DNA of 64,000 nt from positions 364,480,779-364,544,778 of the forward strand of contig OX336393.1 of assembly GCA_946902985.2 (NCBI GenBank), in the 5' to 3' direction. A model generated the notes under the pieces. The model ran no database searches. It worked only from the letters and a program-made list of their open reading frames with translations, and was not told the DNA's origin. The DNA comes from Meconema thalassinum (taxonomy: Eukaryota > Arthropoda > Insecta > Orthoptera > Tettigoniidae). Within the stretch, counting starts at the first letter, position 1. Each line of letters starts with the position of its first letter. Positions 32,455-43,992 of the stretch are shown here, piece by piece. Position numbers and translations under genes: made by a program.

Positions 32455-32808
32455 AATTGAACGCCTGTAGGCTCCCCATAAAGTTCAATTTCAGTTAGTT
32501 CCAACTTTGGCTACCAGAGATGCCACTGTCACTGACACCTAGCGTCGAACGCTGGAACCTGATAGAGCGTTTCTAACCCAATCACTTACAAATTTAGCTA
32601 CACACTACCAATTGTAGTGGTAGGTTCTTCTACATGACATAAATCTGTGACATGGGCCCGTCGGCTTTACTTCCCCTCCGAAGGAAGGCATACTGAAGAA
32701 TTTTAACGCTCTTAAAGATCTAACGAATTCGGCCGGGTTTGAACCCTCGATCTCGTCCTTAGCAGTTCAGCACGCTACCGACTACAGCACCGAAGCCGCT
32801 TCTATCCC
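32455..32808 (-). mobile_element. SINE family B (copy B5)
   Basis: An antisense family B body and head (B box complement gggtttgaaccctc, about 32736-32749). It ends near 32806, where an older family B tail fragment (to about 32915) continues. Confidence 0.75.
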
Positions 32809-32930
32809 CAATTTACAAATACACACGCTAATACAGTCACCACATTAACCCAGTTTATCACACAGATTCTACACATTCAAATTCACGGGGTTATATGACC
32901 ACGTTATCCTAGCCCATAATATAAGCAACA

Positions 32931-33275
32931 CCGGGTGAGTTAGCCGTGATCGTTACGGCGCGGCGTGGCTGCTGGCAGTCGCTCACATCCGGGAGGCGAG
33001 GAGGTTCGAATCCCCCTGCTGGCAACCTTCAAGATGGTCTTCTGTGGTTTGCCATCTTCCTTCCAGGCAAATGACGGGGTTGGTCCCTAACTATAGGCCA
33101 CAGCCGCTACCTTCAAACTCCTCGTCCTTACATTCAAACTTGCCTCCCCAGACAACACTCCACACGCGACGGTACTTGTAGCTTACCCCATGGGTGTCCG
33201 CATAGAAGCAGCTACAAACTGGCAAGCCGAATATATCCTCGGACACTCCTGGCACTAAGAGCCATACCCTAAAGA
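32931..33275 (+). mobile_element. SINE family V (copy V3)
   Basis: The head has a B box ggttcgaatcc (about 33003-33013) and the body ends with the ggcactaagagccatac block. A perfect 8-bp target-site duplication, aagcaaca, lies at 32923-32930 and 33276-33283. Confidence 0.9.
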
Positions 33276-33283
33276 AAGCAACA

Positions 33284-33609
33284 ACAACAGTTTAAGTGTA
33301 TTTTCCTTTAAAGGAGAAGGTTGGAGGGCCGTTAAGCACTAAAGTGGGCCACAAGTCAGTTATTCAACTGTGCCCCCACCCATAGCGCCTCCACTTATCA
33401 CAACACACCTTTGAAAATAATTTCTGTCCTGCGGTTATTAAAAGTATCACTATATTGAAATAATGCGGATAGATCAAGCTGTACTCGGCATGCGTAGCAA
33501 TGCCAACCTAACAAAGACAATATTTGGGATCTAATTTTGTTTATTGATGTGCTTTTGGATTTTTATTTTTTTTGCATTAAAAGGAAACATAAACTGCCAC
33601 TAAACTGTA
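33284..33609. other. No recognisable feature
   Basis: No gene or repeat family recognised. Confidence 0.3.
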
Positions 33610-34290
33610 TGAAGTAACTCATTTGTTGAAACGACTCATGCGCAATATATTTTAAAATGGATTTTCCAATTCAGAAACCTTCGCAGGCGTGCACACAACA
33701 ACTTACGAAAGTTCATTTGTTGAAACAATGAGCGTGCCAACGCTCATTTGTCGATAAGACTCACGTGCCACCTAATATGAAAAAGATTTACTAATTCAGA
33801 AACTTTCGCAGGCGTGCACACAACTATCCAACACTCATTTGTTAAAACGACTCGCGCTCCACTTATTGTAAAATGGATTTACTAATTCAGAATCATTCTC
33901 AAAACTTACCTATTATTCATCGCAATCGGATGAATGGTATATAAACTCATATGGGACTTTGTTGAATTGATTCGCGCGCCATCACTCATTTTTGAAATTA
34001 CTCGTGCGCCACCTATTGTAAAATGTATTCACTGATTCAGAAACCATCGCGGGTGTGTGCAATATAACACACCGAAGTTTCTTTGCAATTGGATGAATGG
34101 TAAGTTATATATACCCATACAGGACTTGGTTGAAACGATTCACGCGCCAACACTCATTTGTTGAAACTATTCGTGTGCCACCAATGGTATAATGGATTTA
34201 CTAATTCAAAAACATCCGCAAAAGTGTGCACAATAACTCACCCAAGTTACATCTCAATCGGATGAATGGTATTTAAACACATACGGGACT
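33610..34290. repeat. Diverged tandem array
   Basis: The pair of blocks cactcatttgttgaaacgac ... ggatttactaattcagaaac recurs at least five times (block starts near 33617, 33743, 33832, 33983, 34151). Intervals are 89-168 bp with insertions and deletions, and a third block, cggatgaatggtatataaac, is present in later units. The unequal units point to an old array. It directly abuts a family S element. Confidence 0.7.
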
Positions 34291-34313
34291 AACAAACAAG
34301 AAAACATTCATTC

Positions 34314-36088
34314 TTAGCCTATTTTCAATTTTGAAAAAAAAAAAAAAATAGGCTTATGAGATCACCTTTTGTGTGTGTGTGTGAGGTGTGTGTGTGTGTG
34401 TCCCTAATAAAATCTAAATGGCTGGAGCGATTTGAATGAAACTCGGTAAGTTCATTGCACTATTCCGGGCGACCCCGACCGTGCCCTTCAAATTTTGTTA
34501 CGTGTCACCAATCCAACATGGCGGCTATGCGAAATATTTCCCCACCATTCAATATCTCCGAAACTATTACCGATATCACCCTGGAATTAATTACGGTGAT
34601 AAAGGAAACTACTAGAAGTTCACCTATGTAACTTCTGAAAAACTGGTAACTACAAAACCAATATGGCGGCCACGCGAATTTGCACCTTTTAAATAGACGT
34701 TTCTCGCGATTTAACCAACCAAACGCAATAAAACTTGGTACAGTATATGTTTATACATATTGTAATGCACCGAAATCTAACTTCGTTCAATTGTTTACAT
34801 ACCCACAAGATGGCGGATGTGCGAAATATTTCACCAGCATTCTATATCTTTGAAACTATTGGCGGTATCGCCCTGAAATTTTGTACGGAGATAAAGGGCA
34901 CTACTGGAAGTTCATGTATAAGACTTTCAAAAACCGGTTAACTACAAAACGAACATGGCGGCCAAGCGAATTTGAAAATTTTAAATAGACCTATCTCGCG
35001 ATTTAATGTTCCCAACGCAATTAAATCTGGTACAGGAAATGTTTATACACATTGTAATGCACTGGTATCCAATTTAGTTCAATTGTTTACATAACCTCAA
35101 GATGGCGTCTGTGCGAATTTTGAAAATTAAGTTTTTATTTCTTGTGTCGTAATTATGCGATCGAAGTGAAAGTTTGAATAATAAACCTACGCAATAATTT
35201 TCCTTTAATGGTACATGACTTTATGGCCTATAATTTAACAATCCAACATGGCGACCATCCTAAATATTTAGACGGCTCTGAATATCTACGAATCTATTAT
35301 AGCAATCAAACTGAATTTTTATGTTCATAGGGGCTATGAATTTGAGTTCGCCTATAGGACTTTAAATAACCTGGTGATCACAAATCCAACATGGCGGTGA
35401 CGCGATGTATAAATATTCACATGAACGTTTCTCACAATTTAACCATCCGAGTGCAGTGAAACTTGGTACAGTAAGTAAAAATGTAGACTTTCACGACCGG
35501 CGTTGAAATAGGAATCTCTGTTTCGCGGGCTTATAGGTCGTGTTCCAAGGACATTTTGTCGTCCTGACGTTTCGCTGAATACTGCGTTCAGCATGTTCAC
35601 AGGTTACATAAAGCGAGGTAAAACCTGTAAACATGCTGAACGCAGTATTCAGCGAAACGTCAGGACGACAAAATGTCCTTGGAACACGACCTATAAGCCC
35701 GCGAAACAGAGATTCCTATTTGGTACAGTAAATCCTTATACGAATTTGAATCCACTGCCATCTAATTTATTTCAATTGTTTCCATAACCACAAGATGGCA
35801 GCTATGCGAAATTTTAAAATCTCGTTTTTACTTCTTGTTTCCTAATCATGCGATTGATGTTTGAATGCTACATGTAGGCTACACAATAATCTTCATGTAA
35901 CAGTACATAACTTTAGGACCTACATATATAAAATCCAACATGGCGACCATTCGAAATATTTAGTCGGTTCTCAATATCTACGAATCTATTACAGCAATCA
36001 AACTGATATTTTGTATCTTGATAGTGGCAGTTAACTATAGTAGGATATATGAAAATAGGCTGTATAGTTCTTCACGGAACTACTTGTT
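34314..36088 (+). mobile_element. Family S element (copy S2) with a palindromic insert
   Basis: It is collinear with S1: terminal agcctattttcaattttg, (TG)n tract near 34370-34402, aacatggcgg blocks, and the end hairpin agttcttcacggaact near 36065. Without the 245-bp insert and one 12-bp duplication its length (about 1.52 kb) matches S1. Confidence 0.8.
35475..35719. mobile_element. Near-perfect palindromic insert
   Basis: The insert is flanked by a perfect 12-bp duplication, ttggtacagtaa (35463-35474 and 35720-35731). It consists of a 32-bp leader, a left arm (35507-35605), a 16-bp loop and a right arm (35622-35720). I saw one mismatch between the roughly 99-bp arms. Confidence 0.88.
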
Positions 36089-36637
36089 ATATAGAGAGAT
36101 TAGAATCTTAACATAGACGAAGTACGTTAATAACTACCAATTTCCACATTCAGAGTGTATTTCAAATACATTAAATTTTATCTTCCATCTCAAACATGCA
36201 TGAAATTACAAAATAGAATTTCTTGCTTTCTTATTTAGGCCTGTTAGCCATCTCTTGATGAATGCAGTACATTTGCATTTGTCTGTTGACACAGGCTAGA
36301 GTAAAATGTGGCTTTTCACCGCTGTCTCAGTCTCACTCATGGCTGTGATTATATGGAAGCTACTGAGGTATGGGTGGTGCTTAGTAATGCCACTCCAAAT
36401 TATTCTTTTAAAACGTATTATAAGGATATCCATTTTTAATTTAAGTTCTTCCTTAGAATAAGTATTTTTCTCTTAATTGTGCTGAAGAAGAAACCATTGT
36501 TGTTTCGAAACATGTACACTTCAAATAGTCTATAAATTGTAGACATTTAAGTGTGTTTTTGTTAGTATTGAGTTGCGTATAATTAAACTTAAGTGTTTCT
36601 TAGTTATTCCGTCAATACGGATCCAAACAATTTGCTA
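36089..36637. other. No recognisable feature
   Basis: No gene or repeat family recognised. Confidence 0.35.
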
Positions 36638-37458
36638 TTATGGCAAATATATTTGCTTACGTAAACGAGTGTCAATCACACGTTCTAGAATCTTTATGTG
36701 GCATAGGAGACGAATAGGACGGTAATTGGCACAGATAGTTACATCGCCCTTGCCTCTCCATATTGGTACTGTGACGCTAGTTTGCCAAGCTGACGGGATC
36801 AGGTGGCTCGCAAGCCATTCTGCTAGGACCTCTGCAGAGGCATGACCCAACTGCTTCCATAGCTCCGCAGGGACATCATAAGGGCCTGTTGCCTTGCCAT
36901 TTTCCATGGCGTGGATCGCAGTATTGACCTTCGCAGGTGTGATAGGTGGAACTGCACCCTGTACAGGTTCGGCTAATGGAATCGGTGGGTGCGGAAACGC
37001 ATCACAGATAGCATTGAAGTGTTCATACCATCGTTGAAGGATCTCTGTTGGTTTTGAAGATGCCCGTGCTTATCCTTGATATTCATGACATGTCCTATGT
37101 CAACTGTGGCACGATGACGAGATCTGGCTAGCTTGTAAATATTATTGACCCCAGCAGATTCCTCTAATTGTTCATACAATGTATTTAGTTGCTTGGATTT
37201 AGCAACTGCTACAGCGTGTTTTGCATCAAATTTGAGCTGACGATATTGAGTTAGATCAGCATCGGTTCTTGTTCTAAGCCACTTTTTGAAAGCAGTTTGC
37301 TTAGATTTCACAGCTCGTTGCACGTCTTCATTCCACCTCCAAGTTTGTTTATCAACAAATTGCCGTCCCGGTTTTGTCATACCCATTAATTCCTTTGCAT
37401 TTGCCTGGATGTTTGAGGTGAATTCATTCCATGTTAGTTGATCATTGTTGTCCGCCAT
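36638..37458 (-). pseudogene. RTE-like LINE, linker and N-terminal RT relic
   Basis: The minus-strand frame 37458-36973 covers the region between endonuclease and RT (RWNEDVQRAVKSKQTAFKKW, later NIYKLARSRHRATVD). A frameshift near 36940-37000 is followed by the start of the RT domain (MENGKATGPYDVPAELWK, then SAWQTSVTVPIWRGKGDV and NYRPIRLLCH). The copy stops near 36640 before the catalytic YADD region, so it is 3' truncated. It has no endonuclease. Confidence 0.85.
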
Positions 37459-37459
37459 T

Positions 37460-39782
37460 ATCCGGCTGAATTATGGGAGATATAGAATACTGCCAAGCCC
37501 ACGCATACGGTGGTGCAGCCCGCATCTTGCAACAAGAAAATGCGGGATTTGCCTAGATCAATAATTACTAGTGTGGGAATACACTGAACAATTACTTCAC
37601 GAGAAGACTATTTTTTAAGGAGACATTGAACTACGATTTATTCACATACAACATTACATTATTGACTTCAACTATGGTTGTTCAAACAAGACCAACTACA
37701 ATCCTCAGCCCTTAATGTAGAAAAAACATGGTGGCGATGGTTGCCCTACCAATAGCTAAGATCATGTCATCGGGGTTGTCACAGTTCGTGTAAATTATTA
37801 TTTTTACTCACCTAAGAGCATAAAAGATATCACAAGACGAGACTAGGTTCCGAAGAAATATGCATCAATAATTTAGACTTACCTGAATTAATGTATCTAT
37901 ATAGTGCTGGCCTCGAATTATAGGTTTCTTCGTCTCCACCCAAAGGGCAGCTACAATAGTCTCACTGTTTCTGTGGTTGAATAAGAAGCTTTTTGGCGAG
38001 TTATCACTATTTGTATTTAAGTTCAGTAATTATAGATTAATATTATTAGCATAAAATCAAACAGATTATGAAGTAGGAGAGAAGAAAGTACCCGGTTACT
38101 GAAGTGCTGTCCCAGCACATGCAGAGTATTTGTGTACACAATCGGAATGAGAATAAATGCCTGAAATAATCGAACCAACGCCATAGAGATACAATTCAAT
38201 TGACCTCTCGTAGAATTGTCTAAAATCTCGGCTAGAACATCACACCAAATTAGTTGGTTGAAATATGCAAAGAAGTCGTCGTGTGGATATCTGAACATAA
38301 TTATGGAGATTACCACACACAAAGGACACGATAATATGTTACCATCTAACCTATTAAACATTCGCTGTTACCGTTTGGAATAGTTGTACGCTGGAAATAG
38401 TAGATTTAGTAAAGTAATGTAGGTAGGAAAGCACCATCTCCCTCTTGCGGAATTATCACGGCACACCATCTCGCAATATAAGTACATAAGTGGCAAGTTA
38501 CTCACAACACTTTATTACACACATCATAATAAAAAATAACTTGCAAGCTGTAAGAATCACAAAAGTATGAATAATGACGGAACACAATGAGTTCACTGTT
38601 TGGCACAGGGGAAACATCTTCCTTAACCAATAAAACAGAAGTTCACTGTAATGTTTGGCGTGTATACAAGGCAGTGTAGAACATCTGCCAGACTGGTAAG
38701 GATTTACAGAGGCACATGAAGCTGAGCATTCAAGATAAGGTCAACTGTTTGGTCTTGCCGTAGATGCTCATTGTGTTTTCCTTTTACCTACTTAAGTTCG
38801 GCACTGCCGGTACTGAAGTGTACTAAGCTATTATTATATTGTCACTGACTAGCAAATCATTGCGGTGTATATTCTTGAGACACTTCTATTAATGCTTTAG
38901 TATTAGGTTCTTCAACATCTGCAGTAAATGACACAATGCCGTAGGTCGACTGAACAATCATCACACAATCGAACCAGTCCATAATAAGCGTATTATCACA
39001 TATTTACACACGATTGCAGTACATTAACGCGAACTGAATTTAACAGACATACTGAACACACTAAAAATTACAGATGAGCAATAGTTTATCCCAACTTTCA
39101 TCAAACGAAGCTAATCAAAGCGAATATTGTATCCCAGCAACGAATGTAAACAAACAATATCTCGGGCTTCCGCATACGCCATTTTCACACTTTCGATACC
39201 TGCATTAAGGTCTGAGTATTGTAGTTGGTCTTGGTTCAAAGAATAACGAACACATCAATACCAACTTATGCATAATCGATAAATGTCAGTTCGAGATATT
39301 CTAGTCTTTTCTTCACAACTAGGTAGCGCGGCCCTCGCCATTTATGCCCCCACATGTGACGTCAATGTATGCGCCTGGGTGCGCCTCGGTAACAATGACA
39401 TTTTTGCCGTCGTTGAATGAGCACTTGCGTCTCGCGACAGACTAGGTTAGACAAGCTGATTGGTCGCTCTGACCAGGATCGAGACAAAACTTTAACCTCA
39501 CTTTTGTAACACAGGCGATTGCTATCCCAGTCACGTTTTAACGACGTTTACAAAATTATATTTATTGAAATTTGTTCAAAATTTTGAAATTTCATTACAG
39601 AAGCCTCCCCCCCCCCCCCCCCTCTCGAATCTATAAAAGTTTGCATACTTACGAGTGGTTGAATGCCTAAACGTTAACGTAGTTTTGGTAAGATAACGAA
39701 CAGAAAGATTCTGTTGTATTGTCACTAACAGCCCGCTATAGCGACGAAAGAAGAATGAGAACCGGTCTACTGCTTTAATCTA
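37460..39782. other. Apparently low-copy sequence with a widely spaced inverted repeat
   Basis: No repeat family fills this 2.3 kb. A 30-bp block (37688-37717) recurs inverted at 39203-39232 with 28 of 30 matches. A consensus CRE site TGACGTCA lies at 39357-39364 in GC-richer sequence. A poly(C) run is at 39605-39622. A minus-strand splice-donor-like CAG|GTAAGT at about 37885 follows an open stretch, but no gene model is convincing. Confidence 0.35.
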
Positions 39783-41241
39783 CACACATCAAAAAAAGTT
39801 TTGCATCACCTCGGTTCCCAGATCTCCGGCATATAGACGTTGACTGTGTATATTGTATCAAAGATACAGTCCCTTTGACTGTTCATAGATGTCACTAAAA
39901 CTGCTCAAAGATGTAAACAACCATGCATGAGCAGGGCCTATTAGACGGAGGGGGTACGACAGCCGATCAGTTCCAGTCATTCCACCAGGACGAAGGTACG
40001 CTGCTCATGTTGTCTGTAGTTCTACCATGCCTAGAAGGTCAATACCGCAGTTCGATCGCGTCCGCATTGTTACTTTGTGTCAAGAAGGGCTCTCAACAAG
40101 GGAAGTTTCCAGGCGTCTCAGAGTGAACCAAAGCGATGTTGTTCGGACATGGAGGAGGTACAGAGGTACAGAGATACAGGAACTGTCGATGACAGGCCTC
40201 GCTCAGGCCGCCCAAGGGCTACTACTGTAGTGGATGACCGCTACTTACGGATTGCCGCTCGGAGGAACCCTGACAGCAATGCCACCATGTTGAATAATGC
40301 GTTTCGTTCAGCCACAGGACGTCGTGTTTCAACTCAAACTGTGCGCAATAGGCTGCATGATGCGCAACTTCACTCCCGACGTCCATGGCGAGGTCCAGCT
40401 TTGCAACCCCGACACCATGCAGCGCGGTACAGATGCTGAATGGACCCCACAGAATTGGCATCACGTTCTCTTCACCGATGAGTGTCGCATATGCCTTCAA
40501 CCAGACAATCGTCGGAGACGTGTTTGGAGGCACCCTGGTCAGGCTGAACGTCTTAGACACACTGTCCAGCGAGTGCAGCAAGGTGGTGGTTCCCTGATGT
40601 TTTGGGGTGGCATTATGTGGGGCCGACGTACGCCACTGGTGGTCATGGAAGGCTCCGAAACGGCTTTACGATACCTGAATGACATCCTCCGACCCATAGT
40701 GCACCCATATCGGCAGAATATTGGAGAGGCATTTGTCTTCATGGACGACAATTCTCGACCTCATCGTGCACATCTTGTGAATGCGTTCCTTCAAGATAAC
40801 GACATCGCTCGACTACAGTGGCCAGCATGTTCGCCAGACATGAACCCTATCGAACATGCCTGGGATATGTTGAAAAGGGCTGTTTATGGACGTCTTGACC
40901 CACCAACCACTCTGAGAGATTTACGTCGAATTGTCGTTGAGGAGTGGGACAATTTGGACCAACAGTGTCTTGATGAACTTGTGGATAGTATGCCACGACG
41001 AATACAGGCATGCATCAATGCAAGAGGACGTGCTACTGGGTATTAGAGGTAGTGGTGTGTACTGCAATCTGGACCACAAATGCTGAAAGTCTAGCTGTAT
41101 GATGGCACAACATGCAATGTGTGGGTCTCATGAGCAATAAAACGAGCTGAAATGTTGTTTGTGTTGATCTCTATTCCCTTTGTATTTAAAGGTTCCGGAA
41201 CTCTTGGAACCGAGGTGATGCAAAACTTTTTTTGATGTGTG
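39783..41241 (+). mobile_element. Tc1-like DD34E transposon, copy 1 (broken)
   Basis: Perfect 36-bp terminal inverted repeats (39783-39818 and 41206-41241) begin CACACATCAAAAAAAG. A TA target duplication flanks them (39781-39782, 41242-41243). At 1459 bp it is 6 bp shorter than copy 2. The transposase inside is frameshifted. Confidence 0.95.
40027..41046 (+). pseudogene. Tc1-like transposase, frameshifted
   Basis: The start and first 45 or so codons match the intact copy at 50263-51288. An 8-bp duplication near 40160 (gtacagag repeated) then shifts the frame and leads to a stop at 40230. A 14-bp deletion near 40435 restores the original frame for the C-terminal two-thirds. The three catalytic positions (FTDECRI, MDDNSRPH, NPIEHAWD) are all still present in the restored frame. 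Net change from the two indels is -6 bp, exactly the length difference between the two elements. Confidence 0.92.
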
Positions 41242-41243
41242 TA

Positions 41244-41890
41244 TAATGTTATTATAGTACATTATGCAACGAGCCTATACTGGCTATAATTAAGACACGA
41301 GTATTTTTATAAAACGAGCGTATGCGAGTTTTATAATTTCCATACGAGTGTCTTAATTACCATTACATGCGAGTTGCATACGACTGTTTATGTTCGACGA
41401 TAATTATAACTTTATTTTATGTTTTAACATAAATATTCAAAAATATCTGTTGAAAGTCAGCCACTTGAATTTTGTGATCGGTGAGCGAGCGCTAGGTATG
41501 ATATCTCTGTCTTTCAAGATCTCTGAACGACCGACGCAAGCGCTCTGTGTGCTTGCAATGCCATATGCAGGCCATATGTTTACATCTGCCGTGCCTCAGT
41601 AATATTGTCACCGGAGTCGTTTGAAGGCAATGCGCTGTGTAGAAATTAGGGTTGGTGATATTAAGGTATAGTGCTATTTCTTGTCTCATATTCGCCAGTT
41701 TATTTACGCGAAAATATGGACGGTGCGTATTCCATGTCGGTTGTTTATTATAGTTCGATGTTGTGTTTATGTCCGACATGTTGGATTTTGAGCGCATGCA
41801 CGAAGGTATCGTTACCTAATTGGTCAATGAACGAGCTCTGATTGGCTGTAGAAACTGTATCGTAATGAAAACAGTGTTATAATGACCATC
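41244..41890. repeat. Palindrome-rich sequence between two transposons
   Basis: Near 41290-41356, attaagacacgagtat is inverted as atacgagtgtcttaat around an inner ataaaac...gttttat pair. An outer pair (atgcaacgag, 41265; gcgagttgcat, 41369) extends the fold. The remainder has no recognised feature. Confidence 0.5.
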
Positions 41891-41898
41891 ATTATGAT

Positions 41899-43353
41899 TA
41901 AGGCCCGGATAGTTATGTGTTTAAATATTTTTATTTGGTTAAATATTTTCTATTTATTTACATATTTTTACCGTTTTAATAAATAAATACATATTCTGGC
42001 GTGTTTATTTATAAACACATATTTCCTGCATTTGGTGGTATGTTGTACTTCTTGGATGGCTGCTGCCCACATTTGCAACCCTTTGAAATATAGTAAGTGG
42101 CTTCTCTATTTCGTCAGTGCTCCATTGTCTCCATACTGTAGTCGTATTTCAAGACAAGAATTTCCCGGTCAGTAAGTACAGCAGGGGGACTGGAGTTAAC
42201 AGGCTCATTAAGCCTTACCTAGACGAAAATTTTTACTTGAAATCACAGTGGTGTGCATAACTTGTGAGCATACTGATTGTGGCGTTGTCGTTTTAACGAA
42301 TACGATGCGTCCCAAAAGTGAGAAATGTGTTACTTTGAATCGTTTAGTGCGGGAGTGCGGAGACGTTTTTAGTACTGAAGGACCTAATTTATGTTGCAAC
42401 ATTTGTGATCAACCCATAGCGGCAGGCATGTGTTCACAAGTTACGCAACATTTTGCGACAGCGAAACACGTGAAATGTGCATTTTTAAAGAAGTCCACAC
42501 AACGTTGGTTTCTCGAAATGCAGGATGTGAGATCTGGTCCAGCAAACTGCTAGTTCTCACAAGACATTTGTCACGCATTTCGTGTGGCTGATATACCATT
42601 GAACAAATTGCAGAATCCAGTGCTACGTGGAACGTTAGAAAAGTACGTCAAACTTCCTCTCCCTGACGAGTCAACACTGCGTAAGAACTATTTACTTTAA
42701 CTTTACTCTGAGTGCACAGAATTCGTAGTGAAATAGGCTACAACGCTGTGTGGATTACAATGGACGAGACGTCCGACGGTGCTGGCCGTTACGTAGCCAA
42801 CATCATAATTGGTGCGTAAAATGCGATCCATCACAGTCATTTTTACTTACAGCTGTTTATCTTGAGAAAACCAACAGTTACACAATAGCTAAAGCATTCA
42901 ATGATGCTATGGTGCTTCTGTGGCCTGATTGCCGGGGACGACATTTAATTTACTGTACACGTCAACCAAGCAAATTTACGCACTCATGTATCAGTATAAG
43001 ACAATACAATCAGTACTATAACAGATTTTTAAGTGACCTTTTCTTCCGTTGTTTAGAATGAAATTCGAAAACAGCACATTTATGGTTTCGTATCGCGTAC
43101 CGTATCTGCAGGAAGTATTGTAGGATTCGGAAATTGAGGCAAGACCCGGTCTGTTAAGCGGGAATATTTGTACTGTGGACTGGGTTATTGAAGCAGCTGT
43201 ACGTTTCAACTATTTTTAGAGTAACTGAGGGACATAAATACGATACCAATTTAAGAACATATTTTGCAAACTTAATCACATATTTTCCCTCTTTTAAGCA
43301 CATAAATAAATACATATTTCTGAAAAGTTAAGCACATAACTATACGGGCCCTA
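41899..43353 (+). mobile_element. hAT transposon with degraded BED-finger transposase
   Basis: Terminal inverted repeats of 21 bp (41899-41919; 43333-43353) match at 19 of 21 positions (TAAGGCCCGGATAG / TAGGGCCCGTATAG). A perfect 8-bp target-site duplication, attatgat, lies at 41891-41898 and 43354-43361. Eight-base duplications are the hAT hallmark. Length is 1455 bp, so the interior is deleted relative to autonomous hATs of over 2.5 kb. Confidence 0.9.
42305..42960 (+). pseudogene. hAT-family transposase fragment
   Basis: The frame from ATG 42305 (MRPKSEKCVTLNRLVRECGD) contains a zinc finger of BED type with the pattern C-x2-C-x14-H-x5-H (CNICDQPI ... QHFATAKHVKC). A stop near 42550 is followed in the same or other frames by recognisable continuation (NKLQNPVLRGTLEKYVKLPL, then SFLLTAVYLEKTNSYTIAKA). 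The catalytic core and dimerisation domain at the C-terminus are missing. It would be a DNA-binding relic at most. It lies inside the TIR-bounded element 41899-43353. Confidence 0.8.
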
Positions 43354-43455
43354 ATTATGATACAGTTTTCTGACACATAATAGTGAGGGTCGAACATAAA
43401 GAATAATACTGTTCATTTCATTTCATCAGTGTGCTAAGCTTTTGTTGATGAAAAA

Positions 43456-43607
43456 TTGCTTCTCGTGACAGACTTGGCTGGACAACTCTTGTTCTTGTAC
43501 TGTACGAGAAGCTGGAATGGATAGGTTAAGGAAGTAACGTCGAGTTTTGATGACGTCACACCATTCAACCAATCACCTTATCCAGCCAAGTCTGTCGCGA
43601 GAAGCAA
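43456..43607. repeat. Inverted repeat with 27-bp arms
   Basis: 43456-43482 and 43581-43607 are inverted with 26 of 27 matches (ttgcttctcg(t/c)gacagac...). A diverged copy of the same block lies at about 39424-39451. No open frame lies between the arms. Confidence 0.8.
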
Positions 43608-43992
43608 GTGAATGAGCAAGCAATAAAATCTAAAGACACATATGTATGTAATTTAGCAAGTATTTCCAGTAAAGTAGTGATAATGGACAGTAATTTCAAT
43701 TGATAATGACTCCCAGGATATGAAATAGGTAGGGATTGGAATTTTTCGGTGATTTCAGAGGGAAGAAAGCGGTATTTTAAAGTGGCAAATTCGGTGGTTT
43801 CAAGTGCACTTTTCGGTACTTTCAAAATCATAAATTTTAGGCGGGATGTATTAAATATCATGGATAACATGCATAACATAACACATTTCAGACATCCTTC
43901 AAAGAATACTTCAGTGAAGAGATCCAAATTCTCTTGTGACAAACGGTGAGGCATATCACTTAACGTGCTAGTGTAAACTGAAAAACAAAAGT

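Noticed and set aside
38023..38361. Minus-strand 112-codon hydrophobic frame, considered as a chemoreceptor exon
   Set aside because: The hydrophobic segments do not match conserved odorant, gustatory or ionotropic receptor motifs I know, and flanking splice sites are weak.
39923..40126. Open frame starting MHEQGLLDGGG, present in both Tc1-like copies
   Set aside because: It lies in the 5' UTR and overlaps the transposase start in another frame. Conservation follows from copy identity, not coding.
40222..40581. Antisense and alternate-frame open frames over both Tc1-like copies
   Set aside because: Shadows of the transposase reading frame. The same shadows appear in copy 2.
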